From: Loktanella sp. M215
Lineage (GTDB): Bacteria > Pseudomonadota > Alphaproteobacteria > Rhodobacterales > Rhodobacteraceae
Assembly (NCBI RefSeq): GCF_021735925.1
Contig: NZ_WMEA01000001.1
Span: forward strand, 2,820,001 to 2,884,000
DNA: 64,000 nt
Reading direction: 5' to 3'
Shown here: positions 29,775-38,362 of the stretch, in pieces
Position numbering within the stretch: the stretch's first letter is position 1
Layout of the letters: each line of letters opens with the position of its first letter
The notes under the pieces: generated by a model
Told to the model about the DNA's origin: nothing
The model's input: the letters and a program-made list of their open reading frames with translations, nothing else
Database searches by the model: none
Position numbers and translations under genes: made by a program

Positions 29775-30548
29775 ATGCTGTTGGCCATCGACTGCGGCAA
29801 CACGAATACCGTGTTCTCGATCTGGGACGGGACGCGCTTTCTGGCGACCTGGCGGACCAAGACGGACTGGCAGCGCACGGCTGACCAATACTACGTCTGG
29901 CTGCAATCGCTGATGGCTATGCAAAAGGTCGCGGTCGACATCGACGAGGTCATCGTCAGCGCCACGGTGCCGCGCGTCGTCTTCAATCTGCGCGTTCTCG
30001 CCGACCGCTATTTCAACTGCCGCCCCATCGTCGTGGGTAAACCCGAATGCAAACTGCCGGTGGCCCCGCGCGTCGATCCGGGCACGGCCGTCGGGCCGGA
30101 CCGCCTCGTGAACACGGCGGGCGCCTTTGATCGTCACGGCGGGAACCTGATCGTGGTGGATTTCGGCACGGCGACGACGCTCGATGTGGTGGACGATGAC
30201 GGCGCCTATGTCGGCGGAGTTATTGCCCCCGGCGTGAACGTGAGCCTCGAGGCCTTTCACATGGCCGCGGCCGCCCTACCTCATGTGGACGTGACCAAGC
30301 CAGACCGCGTGATCGGAACGAATACCGTCGCCTGCATGCAGTCCGGTGCGTTCTGGGGTTACATTGGTCTCGTGAAAGAGATAACCGCACGGATCAAAGC
30401 CGAACGTGGCCGAGAGATGACCGTCATCGGGACCGGTGGACTGGCCTCACTCTTCGCCACAGGCGACCAATTATTTGACCGGGTCGAGGATGACCTGACG
30501 ATGCACGGGCTGACCGTCATCCACAATTACAACAAGGACCATACATGA
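29775..30548 (+). CDS. coaX: type III pantothenate kinase
   Basis: The 257-residue protein belongs to the ASKHA-fold CoaX family, which phosphorylates pantothenate in the first step of CoA synthesis. The phosphate-1 motif is LLAIDCGNTNTVFSIWDG at the N-terminus. VGPDRLVNTAGAFDR and the phosphate-2-like VVDFGTATTLDVVDDDG follow, then a GGVIAPGVNVSLEAF loop. The start at 29775 has AGAGGAGG 7 nt upstream. The stop overlaps the rnj start (ATGA at 30545). Confidence 0.95.
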   Translation: MLLAIDCGNTNTVFSIWDGTRFLATWRTKTDWQRTADQYYVWLQSLMAMQKVAVDIDEVIVSATVPRVVFNLRVLADRYFNCRPIVVGKPECKLPVAPRVDPGTAVGPDRLVNTAGAFDRHGGNLIVVDFGTATTLDVVDDDGAYVGGVIAPGVNVSLEAFHMAAAALPHVDVTKPDRVIGTNTVACMQSGAFWGYIGLVKEITARIKAERGREMTVIGTGGLASLFATGDQLFDRVEDDLTMHGLTVIHNYNKDHT

Positions 30549-32224
30549 GTGCTGCAAAAGCAAACGACCGCCTGATCTACATGCCGCTTGGCGGTGCCGG
30601 AGAGATCGGGATGAACTGCTATGTCTACGGCTACGGCCCCAAGGGCAAGGAGCGCCTGATCGTCGTCGACCTCGGCGTGACCTTCCCCGACATGGACGGG
30701 ACACCCGGCGTCGACCTGATCTTTCCGGACATCACCTGGCTGAAACAGCGCCGGGCCCAGATCGATGGCATCTTCATCACCCACGCGCACGAGGACCACG
30801 TCGGCGCCGTGGGCCTGCTGTGGGAACAACTGGGAGCGCCGATCTACGCGCGCAAGTTCACCGCCAATATTGCCAAGCGCAAGCTGCAGGAACAGGGCCA
30901 GTCCGACAACGTCGTGACGGTTGTCGAACCCTATCCGGCAGTGATCGACTGCGGCCCCTTCAAGGTCTCCTACGTCCCGATCAGCCACTCGATCCCCGAA
31001 AGCGCCGGTCTGGTCATCGACTCGCCCCACGGGCGCATCGTTCACACCGGTGACTTCAAGGTCGACCTGACCCCGGTCGTCGGCGACCCTTTCAACACCG
31101 AGCTTTGGCAGGAAATCGCCAAGGACGGCGTCAAGGTGTTGGTCTGCGACAGCACCAACATCTTCTCGCCCCACGCTGGCCGCTCAGAGGTCACCATCGG
31201 CCCGGCTATCACGGACCTGATGAAGAACGCCGCCGGCATGGTCGCAGCGACGACCTTCGCCTCCAACATCGCCCGCCTCAAGACGCTGGCCGATGCCGCC
31301 GTCGCCGCGGGCCGTACGGTCTGCCTGCTGGGCCGGTCGATGAACCGCATGGTCGAGGCGGCCAAGGAAACCGGCCTGCTGACCGATTTCCCCAATACCG
31401 TCGGCCCGGAAGAGGCGCAGAACATCCCGCGCAACCAACTGATGCTGCTGGTCACCGGATCCCAAGGCGAACGCCGCGCGGCCTCTGCCCAGCTCAGCCA
31501 GGGTACCTACCTCGGTCTGAACCTGAAAGAAGGCGATACCTTCCTGTTTTCGTCCAAGACCATTCCGGGCAATGAGAAAGGCGTGATCCGCATCATGAAC
31601 CAGCTGAGCGAGCTGGGTGTGGACATCGTCGGCGACGACGGCGGTAAGTATCACGTCTCCGGTCACGCGAACCGGCCCGATCTGGAAACCATGCACCAGA
31701 TCATCAAGCCGCAGTTCCTGATCCCGATGCACGGCGAACACCGCCACCTGCGCGAACACGTCAAGGTCGCAGGCCTTTACGGTCTGCCGGGGATCGTGGC
31801 TGTGAACGGCATGATGGTCGACCTGTCGGGCAACAAGCCCTCGGTGGCCGAATACGTCGAAACCGGCCGCACCTATCTGGACGGCTCGGTGCAGATCGGC
31901 GCCATGGACGGCGTCGTGCGCGACCGGATCCGCATGGCGCTGAACGGCGTCGCGGTCGTCACACTGATCATCGACGAAAACGACGATGCCTTGGGTGATC
32001 CGTGGGTCGAAATCTCGGGCCTCGCCGAAACCGGACGGTCCGATGCATCACTGGCAGAGGTAATGGAGGCGGATCTGGCCCAGTTCATCGGCCGCGCCGA
32101 CGCCAAGACCCTGCGCGACGACGTGAAGCTTGAAAAAGAAATTAAGAACATCGCCCGCCGCTCCGCGCAAAGCGAGATCGGCCGCAAGCCCGAAGTCATC
32201 GTGGTGATCAGCCGCCTCGGCTGA
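30545..32224 (+). CDS. rnj: ribonuclease J
   Basis: The 559-residue beta-CASP metallo-beta-lactamase combines 5'-3' exonuclease and endonuclease activity in rRNA and mRNA processing. The zinc site is FITHAHEDHVGAVGLLW (HxHxDH) near residue 77, with further ligands in VPISHSIPES and VHTGDFKVD. The beta-CASP part includes TGSQGERRAASAQLSQG and the C-terminal HVSGHANRPDLETMHQIIKP. It ends the nuo-birA-coaX-rnj string, before a strong terminator. Confidence 0.95.
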   Translation: MSAAKANDRLIYMPLGGAGEIGMNCYVYGYGPKGKERLIVVDLGVTFPDMDGTPGVDLIFPDITWLKQRRAQIDGIFITHAHEDHVGAVGLLWEQLGAPIYARKFTANIAKRKLQEQGQSDNVVTVVEPYPAVIDCGPFKVSYVPISHSIPESAGLVIDSPHGRIVHTGDFKVDLTPVVGDPFNTELWQEIAKDGVKVLVCDSTNIFSPHAGRSEVTIGPAITDLMKNAAGMVAATTFASNIARLKTLADAAVAAGRTVCLLGRSMNRMVEAAKETGLLTDFPNTVGPEEAQNIPRNQLMLLVTGSQGERRAASAQLSQGTYLGLNLKEGDTFLFSSKTIPGNEKGVIRIMNQLSELGVDIVGDDGGKYHVSGHANRPDLETMHQIIKPQFLIPMHGEHRHLREHVKVAGLYGLPGIVAVNGMMVDLSGNKPSVAEYVETGRTYLDGSVQIGAMDGVVRDRIRMALNGVAVVTLIIDENDDALGDPWVEISGLAETGRSDASLAEVMEADLAQFIGRADAKTLRDDVKLEKEIKNIARRSAQSEIGRKPEVIVVISRLG

Positions 32225-32244
32225 TCCAGACTTTCCTTGAATCG

Positions 32245-32280
32245 AAAAGGGCGCGCACCGAAAGGTCCGGCGCCCTTTTT
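32245..32280 (+). terminator. terminator of the nuo-birA-coaX-rnj string
   Basis: AAAAGGGCGC (32245-32254) pairs perfectly with GCGCCCTTTT (32270-32279), followed by T, 20 bp after the rnj stop. The stem of 10 bp ending in a U-run is a classic intrinsic terminator. Confidence 0.9.
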
Positions 32281-32307
32281 CACATCGTCACGCGCGCTAC
32301 CGCGCTC

Positions 32308-32355
32308 CTTCTTCTGGTCAAAAATACTTCGGGGGTGCGGGGGCAGCGCCCCCGC
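32308..32355 (+). repeat. dispersed intergenic repeat, copy 4
   Basis: It reads CTTCTTCTGGTCAAAAATAC, TTCGGGGGT, then a perfect hairpin GCGGGGG-CAGCG-CCCCCGC (32337-32355). It lies between the rnj terminator and the 3' end of the convergent secreted-protein gene. The sequence matches copies 1 and 3 closely. Confidence 0.8.
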
Positions 32356-32386
32356 GGATCGGCCCGGCGCCAGCCGGGTCGATCCA

Positions 32387-33001
32387 TCACTCCGAACAGA
32401 CCCAGACCGCACCGCCCACCGCCACGGCGGTCACGGCGGCGGCCCCGATCGCAACAGGGGCGCTGACGATGCCAGCCGCACTGGTGGCCGCCGTCCCGAG
32501 GGCGCTGGTGATCGAGGCGTGTGACCCTGACAACAGCACCGCGCCCGAACTGTGCGTCACCTTGCTGAGTGTCGAATCACCGGTCCCCAGCACCGTGCCG
32601 ACGACGGCGCCGGTGGCATGGGTCAGGGTATCTTTCGTCCCGTTCACCTTTTTGCAAACGCCACCACTGGAACAGCGCCCGCGAAAGTTGCGGGTGCCCG
32701 GCACCAGCAGGAAACCGGTCTCGGCATCGGTATACTGCAGGCACATCTCGTCGACGGGTTCGATCTCGCTGACGAAGGCAAAGACCTCCTCGCTGGTGCA
32801 GGCGCGCTGGTCGCCCGTCAGCCAGTCGAAGGATCGGCCCGGAAAGTTTAGCAGCCGTTCGCGCCGGGTCGTCGGCGCCGGGGAAACGGTCAGCGTTTCC
32901 GTGTCGATCTGCAAAGAGATCGATTCGATCGTGCTCTGGCACACATCGGCCATGGCCGACTGGCCCAGCAGCAGAAAGGGAATGATGATGGATTTCAGCA
33001 T
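32387..33001 (-). CDS. secreted protein of unknown function
   Basis: The 204-residue protein has a signal peptide (MLKSIIIPFLLLGQSAMA, cleavage near residue 18). The mature part has six Cys (e.g. ADVCQSTIE, QRACTSEE, EMCLQYTD, GRCSSGGVCKKVN), suggesting disulfides in the periplasm. The C-terminal third is Ala/Gly/Thr-rich and hydrophobic (from about residue 128), with SAPVAIGAAAVTAVAVGGAV near the end, which may form membrane-associated helices. I recognise no family. A CRP-like palindrome lies 44-79 bp upstream. Confidence 0.65.
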   Translation of the reverse strand: MLKSIIIPFLLLGQSAMADVCQSTIESISLQIDTETLTVSPAPTTRRERLLNFPGRSFDWLTGDQRACTSEEVFAFVSEIEPVDEMCLQYTDAETGFLLVPGTRNFRGRCSSGGVCKKVNGTKDTLTHATGAVVGTVLGTGDSTLSKVTHSSGAVLLSGSHASITSALGTAATSAAGIVSAPVAIGAAAVTAVAVGGAVWVCSE

Positions 33002-33044
33002 GGCTCTGGCCCCTGTTTTTCAGGAACCATGCCGCAGCCGCCCC

Positions 33045-33080
33045 GTCCCGTCGATGTGAAAGCGATCACATCGGCGGGAC
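33045..33080. promoter_or_regulatory. 15-bp hairpin containing a perfect CRP-type palindrome
   Basis: GTCCCGTCGATGTGA (33045-33059) pairs with TCACATCGGCGGGAC (33066-33080), with one G-U pair. The centre reads TGTGA-AAGCGA-TCACA, exactly the TGTGA-N6-TCACA consensus of CRP-family regulators. It lies 12 bp past the helicase stop and 44 bp before the secreted-protein start. It may be an operator for the latter, or a terminator of the helicase gene; no U-run follows. Confidence 0.5.
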
Positions 33081-33091
33081 ATGGTGCAGGC

Positions 33092-34765
33092 TCAGGAGGC
33101 GCCGCGCTCTGCGAAGCTTTTCGCGATGAAATCCGGCGTGTCGTCGCCCATGCCGACGACGTCGGCCTGACGACCGCCGCCAGAGCGGTCGTTGCGGCCG
33201 CGGTTCCGGTCAGTGCTGTCACGCGGCGTGCTGCGATCCTGCTGATGGCCGCGGTCATTGCGGTCGTTCGTGTCGCCACGGTCGGTCCGATCTGCCGTGT
33301 CACGCGGCGCGCGATCCTGATCGCGCCGCGGGCGACGACCGGTCTCGGCAGCACCCGACGCAGGCTCGGCAGCGGTCTGCGGCTGTGCGTCGCGCACCTC
33401 CTGTGCCGGTGCCGCAGCGGCCGCAGCACCCTCTGGCGCCGCTGTGGCCGCCGCGACCGGTGCCGTGTCGGCCTGCGGCGCATCCGGTGCGGAGGCCTCT
33501 GCCGCGGGCGCATCCTTTGGCGCGGCCTTGCGGCGGGTGCGCTGGCGGCGGGGCTTGTCCTCGCGCGGGGCATCGACGTCGTCGATTGGCGATGTCGTGG
33601 TCGGCGGCGTGGCGTCGCCCATTGGGTTGTCCAGACGCGGGATCGGGTTCTGCACCAGACGTTCGACGTCGGCCAGGTTCTTTTCGTCCCGTGGCGCACA
33701 GATCATGATCGCCGTACCGGTACGGCCCGCGCGGCCGGTGCGGCCGATGCGGTGGACATAATCCTCGGCGTGGCTTGGCACGTCGAAGTTGAAGACGTGG
33801 GTCACGGCGGGGATGTCCAGACCGCGCGCGGCCACGTCAGAGGCGACGAGGAACCGGATCGACCCGTCGCGGAACCCGTCCAAGGTCCGCGTGCGGTGTG
33901 ACTGGTCAAGGTCGCCGTGGATCGGCTCGGCGTTCATCCCATGCTTTTTCAGCGACTTCGCCACCACATCCACGTCGGACTTGCGGTTGCAGAAGATGAT
34001 CGCGTTGGAACAGGCGTCGCCTTCGGCGCCGATCAGGCGGCGCAGCAGTTCGCGCTTTTCCGCGTCAGCCTTGGTCTTGTGCGTGCCTTGGAACATCACG
34101 ACGCCCTGCTTGATGTTCTCGCCGGTCGTGGCGGCGCGGGCCACTTCGATCTTGGCGGGATTGCTCAGGAAGGTATTCGTGATCCGCTCGATCTCTGGCG
34201 CCATCGTGGCCGAAAAGAACAGCGTCTGACGGGTGAAGGGCGTCATCTGGAAGATGCGTTCGATATCCGGAATGAAGCCCATGTCGAGCATCCGGTCGGC
34301 TTCGTCAACGACCATGATCTTGACGTCGGACAGGATCAGCTTGCCACGCTCGAAATGGTCGATCAGGCGGCCGGGGGTGGCGATCAGGACGTCGACGCCC
34401 TTGTCGATCAGCTGGTCCTGTTCCTTGAACGAGGTGCCGCCAATCAGCAGGGCCTTCGTCAGCTTGGTATATTTGGCGTAGGTCTCAAAATTTTCGGCAA
34501 CCTGAGCCGCCAGTTCGCGAGTCGGGGCCAGCACAAGACTGCGCGGCATCCGGGCGCGGGCGCGGCCGCGGCCCAGCAGGGTGATCATCGGCATGGTAAA
34601 GGCGGCGGTCTTGCCGGTGCCGGTCTGGGCGATACCCAGCACGTCGCGGCCTTCAAGTGCCGGGGGAATCGCCCCTGCCTGGATCGGCGTGGGGGTTTCA
34701 TACCCAGTGTCGATGATGGCCTTGAGGACCTTGGGGTCGAGGTTCAGGTCGGAAAACTTGGTCAT
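33092..34765 (-). CDS. DEAD-box ATP-dependent RNA helicase, RhlE-like
   Basis: The 557-residue protein has the full motif set: Q motif GYETPTPIQ, motif I AQTGTGKTAAF, Ia PTRELAAQ, Ib TPGRL, II VDEADRMLDMGF, III SATM, IV IIFCNRK, V ASDVAARGLDIP and VI HRIGRTGRAGRTG. The C-terminal 170 residues are a low-complexity tail. First comes an Ala/Pro/Glu-rich stretch, then an Arg/Asp/Asn/Gln-rich region (DRTDRGDTNDRNDRG) likely to bind RNA and favour condensation. It remodels RNA in ribosome biogenesis or decay. Gene divergent from osmC. Confidence 0.93.
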   Translation of the reverse strand: MTKFSDLNLDPKVLKAIIDTGYETPTPIQAGAIPPALEGRDVLGIAQTGTGKTAAFTMPMITLLGRGRARARMPRSLVLAPTRELAAQVAENFETYAKYTKLTKALLIGGTSFKEQDQLIDKGVDVLIATPGRLIDHFERGKLILSDVKIMVVDEADRMLDMGFIPDIERIFQMTPFTRQTLFFSATMAPEIERITNTFLSNPAKIEVARAATTGENIKQGVVMFQGTHKTKADAEKRELLRRLIGAEGDACSNAIIFCNRKSDVDVVAKSLKKHGMNAEPIHGDLDQSHRTRTLDGFRDGSIRFLVASDVAARGLDIPAVTHVFNFDVPSHAEDYVHRIGRTGRAGRTGTAIMICAPRDEKNLADVERLVQNPIPRLDNPMGDATPPTTTSPIDDVDAPREDKPRRQRTRRKAAPKDAPAAEASAPDAPQADTAPVAAATAAPEGAAAAAAPAQEVRDAQPQTAAEPASGAAETGRRPRRDQDRAPRDTADRTDRGDTNDRNDRGHQQDRSTPRDSTDRNRGRNDRSGGGRQADVVGMGDDTPDFIAKSFAERGAS

Positions 34766-34887
34766 GTAGCCCTTTCGCAGATGCGGCTGATATGGCCGCA
34801 GAACTGCGCGGCCCGCCCGACCAGATTGCCGAGGCGTTCGACTGGCATGCCGTTACGCCATAGTTCTGCAATCGTCAAGGTTTAGGC

Positions 34888-34913
34888 GGAACAGGGGGCG
34901 GATGATCCGCGTT
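34888..34913 (+). promoter_or_regulatory. EcfG-type promoter of osmC
   Basis: GGAAC (34888-34892) and CGTT (34910-34913) are exactly 17 nt apart, identical to the EcfG general-stress consensus. The -10 lies 30 bp before the osmC start, leaving a short leader with an AAAGGA box. OsmC genes are classic general-stress targets in alphaproteobacteria. Confidence 0.7.
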
Positions 34914-34943
34914 GAGAGGACGAATATCACGAAAGGATACGAC

Positions 34944-35369
34944 ATGATCAAGAAGCATGGCACCGCGAACTGGCAGGGCACACTGAAGGACGGCATCGGC
35001 AAGGTCTCGACCCAGACCAAGGCGCTGCGCGACCACCCCTACGGCTTCAAGGCGCGTTTCGAAGACGGCGCCGGCACCAACCCCGAAGAGCTGGTGGGTG
35101 CGGCCCACGCCGCATGCTTCGCCATGGCGATGTCCCTGAACTTGGGTGAAAAGGGCTATACCGCCGACAACATCGACAGCAAATCGACAGTGCATCTGGA
35201 AGAGGTCGATGGCGGTTTCGCCGTGACCAAGGCGCATATCGAGGTGACAGCCACGATTCCCGGCATCAGCGAGGACGAGTTCATGGAGGTTGCCAAGGCA
35301 ACCGAAAAAGGCTGCCCGATCAGCAAGCTGCTGAACGCCGAAATCACGATGGACGCGAAACTGGCCTGA
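34944..35369 (+). CDS. osmC: OsmC-family hydroperoxide reductase
   Basis: The 141-residue protein detoxifies organic hydroperoxides in the cytoplasm. The peroxidatic Cys lies in LVGAAHAACFAMAMSLNLGE (about residue 58) and the resolving Cys in KATEKGCPISKLLNAEI (about 122). The start MIKKHGTANWQG follows GAAAGGATACGAC. An in-frame ATG at 34902 lies between the promoter -35 and -10 and is rejected. It stands alone, with an EcfG-type promoter immediately upstream. Confidence 0.95.
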   Translation: MIKKHGTANWQGTLKDGIGKVSTQTKALRDHPYGFKARFEDGAGTNPEELVGAAHAACFAMAMSLNLGEKGYTADNIDSKSTVHLEEVDGGFAVTKAHIEVTATIPGISEDEFMEVAKATEKGCPISKLLNAEITMDAKLA

Positions 35370-35371
35370 GG

Positions 35372-35989
35372 TCAGACGACAGCCGTGTCGTGCAGCGCGG
35401 GCGCGTAGCCTGCGCGCATGACCGCTACGAATGGGGCAGGGGTCAGGACGATGACCTCTGCCCCTCGCGTTTTTGACAGGGCCAGGCGGTATCCGCCGGG
35501 GGCATACCCCTGCAGCCCCTGCGCGCCGACAAGATGCGGGCGATCTTCCCACAGCACGAACGTCCCCGGCGGCAGCGTCGCAAGCCGCGCCCTATGCCGC
35601 CTTTGGTGGCGGGTGCCGGCCTCGGTGCGTGCGGCATGCAGGACGGCGTCGATCTCGGATGCCTTTGCGCAGCCGCCCGTGGCATCGGTCCAGGCATGTT
35701 GAAACGCCACGTAGGCCGGTCTGCGGCACAGGGCGCAGGGCCGGTGACCGGCGGCCATGGCTGCGGCTTCATCCAGAAAGAACAGCTCGGTCCAGTTGCG
35801 GCCTGTCATCGGCTGGCGGCGCCGGCCCTTGTAATCCAGCGTGCAGCAGATCCACGCCTTGTGGCGCCACCGTGCCGCCCCCAGAACCCCGTCCGAGGTG
35901 TGCAGGATACCACGGTTGCCGGTCAACGTACCGCGTCCGGGGTGGGCGACGATATCGCCGGTGGGCAAGACACGGTTCTGCAAGGTCAT
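35372..35989 (-). CDS. conserved protein of unknown function with a CxxC motif
   Basis: The 205-residue protein has no signal peptide or membrane helix. Notable parts are HPGRGTLTGNRGILHTSDG, a KAWICCTLDYKGRRR segment with two adjacent Cys, and GHRPCALCRRPAYVAFQHAW, whose CALC plus His/Arg could bind a metal in the manner of Ada-like zinc motifs. The C-terminus has LPPGTFVLWEDRPHLVGAQG. I have seen similar uncharacterised proteins in Rhodobacteraceae but cannot name a family. It is convergent with osmC, with a 2-bp gap. Confidence 0.65.
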   Translation of the reverse strand: MTLQNRVLPTGDIVAHPGRGTLTGNRGILHTSDGVLGAARWRHKAWICCTLDYKGRRRQPMTGRNWTELFFLDEAAAMAAGHRPCALCRRPAYVAFQHAWTDATGGCAKASEIDAVLHAARTEAGTRHQRRHRARLATLPPGTFVLWEDRPHLVGAQGLQGYAPGGYRLALSKTRGAEVIVLTPAPFVAVMRAGYAPALHDTAVV

Positions 35990-35998
35990 GGCCGCAGG

Positions 35999-36496
35999 TT
36001 AGGGCGGGCTTTCGGCCTTTTCCAGCACTCTTGCAAAGGCCTCGGCCGGGACCGTGCCGTCACAGCGGCCGCGTACCCCCCAGACGCGCAGCGGCAGACC
36101 CGTCACGGCGGCAAGTCGGAACGCGGCTTCGCTCAGGGTGATCGCGCCGACCTCTGCCGGCTGGCAGCCGTCGATGCAGTGGGTGAACCGCCGGTCGTGC
36201 GCGGCGTAGGTCAGCGTCGCGTTGCCAGAGGTGATGCGTTCGATCAGCGGCCCGTTGGCGTCACGCCGTCGCACGTTCGTCAGCACGCCGTAAGCCCGGC
36301 CCTGCGGCCCCATGACGATCACCGGCCGGGCGGTCATTAACCCATCGCCATCCGCACCGCGAAAGATCTCGCGTTCGTTGGTGGTGAACGACGTCGTGCC
36401 CAGCCAGTCGTCATAGGTCTGCAGCACCTCCTGACCGATGGGTACGCAGGCGGTCAGAACGGAACAGAGGCAAAGCAAAAGGACGGTCCAGCGCAT
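35999..36496 (-). CDS. putative lipoprotein
   Basis: The 165-residue protein has a signal sequence MRWTVLLLCLCSVLTACVPI with lipobox LTAC, so the mature protein would be lipidated on Cys17. The body includes TTNEREIFRGADGDGLMTAR and a pair of Cys in RFTHCIDGCQPAEVG that may form a disulfide; one more Cys lies in VRGRCDGTV. There is no family I recognise. It lies 39 bp downstream of prfC's end on the same strand and 9 bp before the previous gene. Confidence 0.65.
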   Translation of the reverse strand: MRWTVLLLCLCSVLTACVPIGQEVLQTYDDWLGTTSFTTNEREIFRGADGDGLMTARPVIVMGPQGRAYGVLTNVRRRDANGPLIERITSGNATLTYAAHDRRFTHCIDGCQPAEVGAITLSEAAFRLAAVTGLPLRVWGVRGRCDGTVPAEAFARVLEKAESPP

Positions 36497-36535
36497 GCCA
36501 GACCGTCCCGCATTTCGGTTAACAGGGGGTGAAGA

Positions 36536-38131
36536 TCAGACCATCATTTCCTTGGTCGCCGACAGCGTGATGCCGGGATAATCGCGGCCCACCCGGTCGA
36601 TGTCCCACTGCAGGCGGGTCAGGAACACGGTGTCGCCGTCGTTGTCCAGCGCGATATGCTGCTTGTTGGCGGCGGCAAAGGCGTCCACCGCCTCTTTCGT
36701 GCCATGCACCCAGCGGGCCGAGGTGAACTGCGACCCTTCGAACCGGACGGGCAGGCCGTATTCCAGCTCGATCCGCGACGCCAGCACCTCGAACTGCAAG
36801 GCGCCCACGACGCCCACGATGAAGCCCGAGCCGAAGGTCGGCTTGAAGACCTTGGCGGCGCCTTCTTCTGCGAATTGCATCAGCGCCTTTTCCAGATGCT
36901 TGGCCTTCATCGGGTCGCCCGCGCGGGCGGTTTGCAGCAGTTCCGGCGCAAAGGACGGAATTCCGGTGACCTTCAGCACCTCGCCCTCGGTCAGGGTGTC
37001 GCCAATGCGCAACTGCCCGTGGTTCGGGATGCCGATGATGTCGCCGGCCCAGGCCTCCTCGGCCAACTCGCGGTCGGCGGCGAGGAACATGACGGGGTTG
37101 GTCACGGCCATCTGCTTTTTGGACCGGACGTGGGTCAGCTTCATGCCGCGTTCGAAATGCCCCGATGACATGCGCACGAACGCCACGCGGTCGCGGTGCT
37201 TGGGGTCCATGTTGGCCTGCACCTTGAAGACGAAGCCGGTGACGGCTTCTTCCTCCGGCGCGATCATGCGCGGCTCTGCCCGCTGGATCTGCGGTTCCGG
37301 GCCATAGGTGCTGATGCCCTGCATCAACTCCTTCACACCGAAGGAATTGATCGCCGATCCGAACCAGATCGGCGTCATGGTGCCCGCCAGCATGGCATCG
37401 TGGTCCAGCTTCGGCATCAGCTCCTGCGCCATCTCGATTTCCTCGAGGAAGGTGCCCAGCAGGTCGGCCGGGATCAGGTCGCGCAGCTTGGGATCATTCA
37501 GACCCGAAATGCGCACCGACTGCGCCACCTTGTTGCGGTCGGCGCGATCCATCAGGTCCAGCCGGTCGTTCAGGATGTCGTAGGTGCCGATGAATTCGCG
37601 GCCCTTGCCGATCGGCCATGACGCCGGTGTCACGTCGATCGCGAGGTTTTCCTGAATCTCGTCGATGATCTCGAAGGTATCGCGGCTTTCGCGGTCCATC
37701 TTGTTGCAGAAGGTCAGGATCGGCAGGTCGCGCAACCGGCAGACCTCGAACAGCTTCTGCGTCTGGCTCTCCACACCCTTCGCCCCGTCGATCACCATGA
37801 CGGCGGCGTCCACGGCGGTCAGCGTGCGATACGTATCTTCCGAGAAATCGGAGTGGCCGGGCGTGTCGACCAGATTGAAGCGGTAGCCGTCGAAATCGAA
37901 CGACATGGCCGAGGCCGAGACAGAGATGCCCCGGTCCTTTTCCATCTGCATGAAGTCCGACCGCGTGCGCCGTGCCTCGCCCTTGGCGCGCACCTGTCCG
38001 GCCATCTGGATGGCACCGCCATACAACAGGAACTTTTCCGTCAGCGTCGTCTTTCCGGCGTCCGGGTGCGAGATGATCGCAAAGGTCCGGCGGCGGGCGA
38101 TTTCGGGGGGCAGGGCGGGGCGATTTGTCAT
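36536..38131 (-). CDS. prfC: peptide chain release factor 3
   Basis: The 531-residue translational GTPase recycles RF1/RF2 from the ribosome after peptide release. G1 is IISHPDAGKTTLTEK near residue 17. G3 is LVDTPGHSDFSEDTYRTLTA near 90, and G4 is TFCNKMDRESRDT near 141. The GVVGALQFEVLASRIELEYG block and the C-terminal RWVHGT are RF3-specific and separate it from EF-G. The length equals the usual 525-530 aa. It is divergent from the lipoprotein gene at 38363. Confidence 0.95.
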   Translation of the reverse strand: MTNRPALPPEIARRRTFAIISHPDAGKTTLTEKFLLYGGAIQMAGQVRAKGEARRTRSDFMQMEKDRGISVSASAMSFDFDGYRFNLVDTPGHSDFSEDTYRTLTAVDAAVMVIDGAKGVESQTQKLFEVCRLRDLPILTFCNKMDRESRDTFEIIDEIQENLAIDVTPASWPIGKGREFIGTYDILNDRLDLMDRADRNKVAQSVRISGLNDPKLRDLIPADLLGTFLEEIEMAQELMPKLDHDAMLAGTMTPIWFGSAINSFGVKELMQGISTYGPEPQIQRAEPRMIAPEEEAVTGFVFKVQANMDPKHRDRVAFVRMSSGHFERGMKLTHVRSKKQMAVTNPVMFLAADRELAEEAWAGDIIGIPNHGQLRIGDTLTEGEVLKVTGIPSFAPELLQTARAGDPMKAKHLEKALMQFAEEGAAKVFKPTFGSGFIVGVVGALQFEVLASRIELEYGLPVRFEGSQFTSARWVHGTKEAVDAFAAANKQHIALDNDGDTVFLTRLQWDIDRVGRDYPGITLSATKEMMV

Positions 38132-38215
38132 GGGCCTGCCTTAGCGCGGCGCCGGGACAAGGGCAATGCGGCGTGCCATGACGTCTGACGATCACTGCGG
38201 CCCATCGGCGGTCGC

Positions 38216-38243
38216 CCTGCCGCAGGCCAGTCCCTGCGGCAGG
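38216..38243. repeat. 11-bp inverted repeat in the prfC / lipoprotein intergenic region
   Basis: CCTGCCGCAGG (38216-38226) and CCTGCGGCAGG (38233-38243) form a perfect stem with a 6-nt loop between the divergent prfC and lipoprotein genes. It could be an operator or a leader hairpin of either gene. No U-run follows. Confidence 0.45.
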
Positions 38244-38362
38244 ATGGCGGTTGGTATCCGATAACAGGCCCGCTGTTTTTGTTTAGCGGCACACGCTCAT
38301 CCCATGATTGTCCCAGACCGCCGCACCTGACTGCGGCCGATATTCAGCAAGAGGATCCTGCC

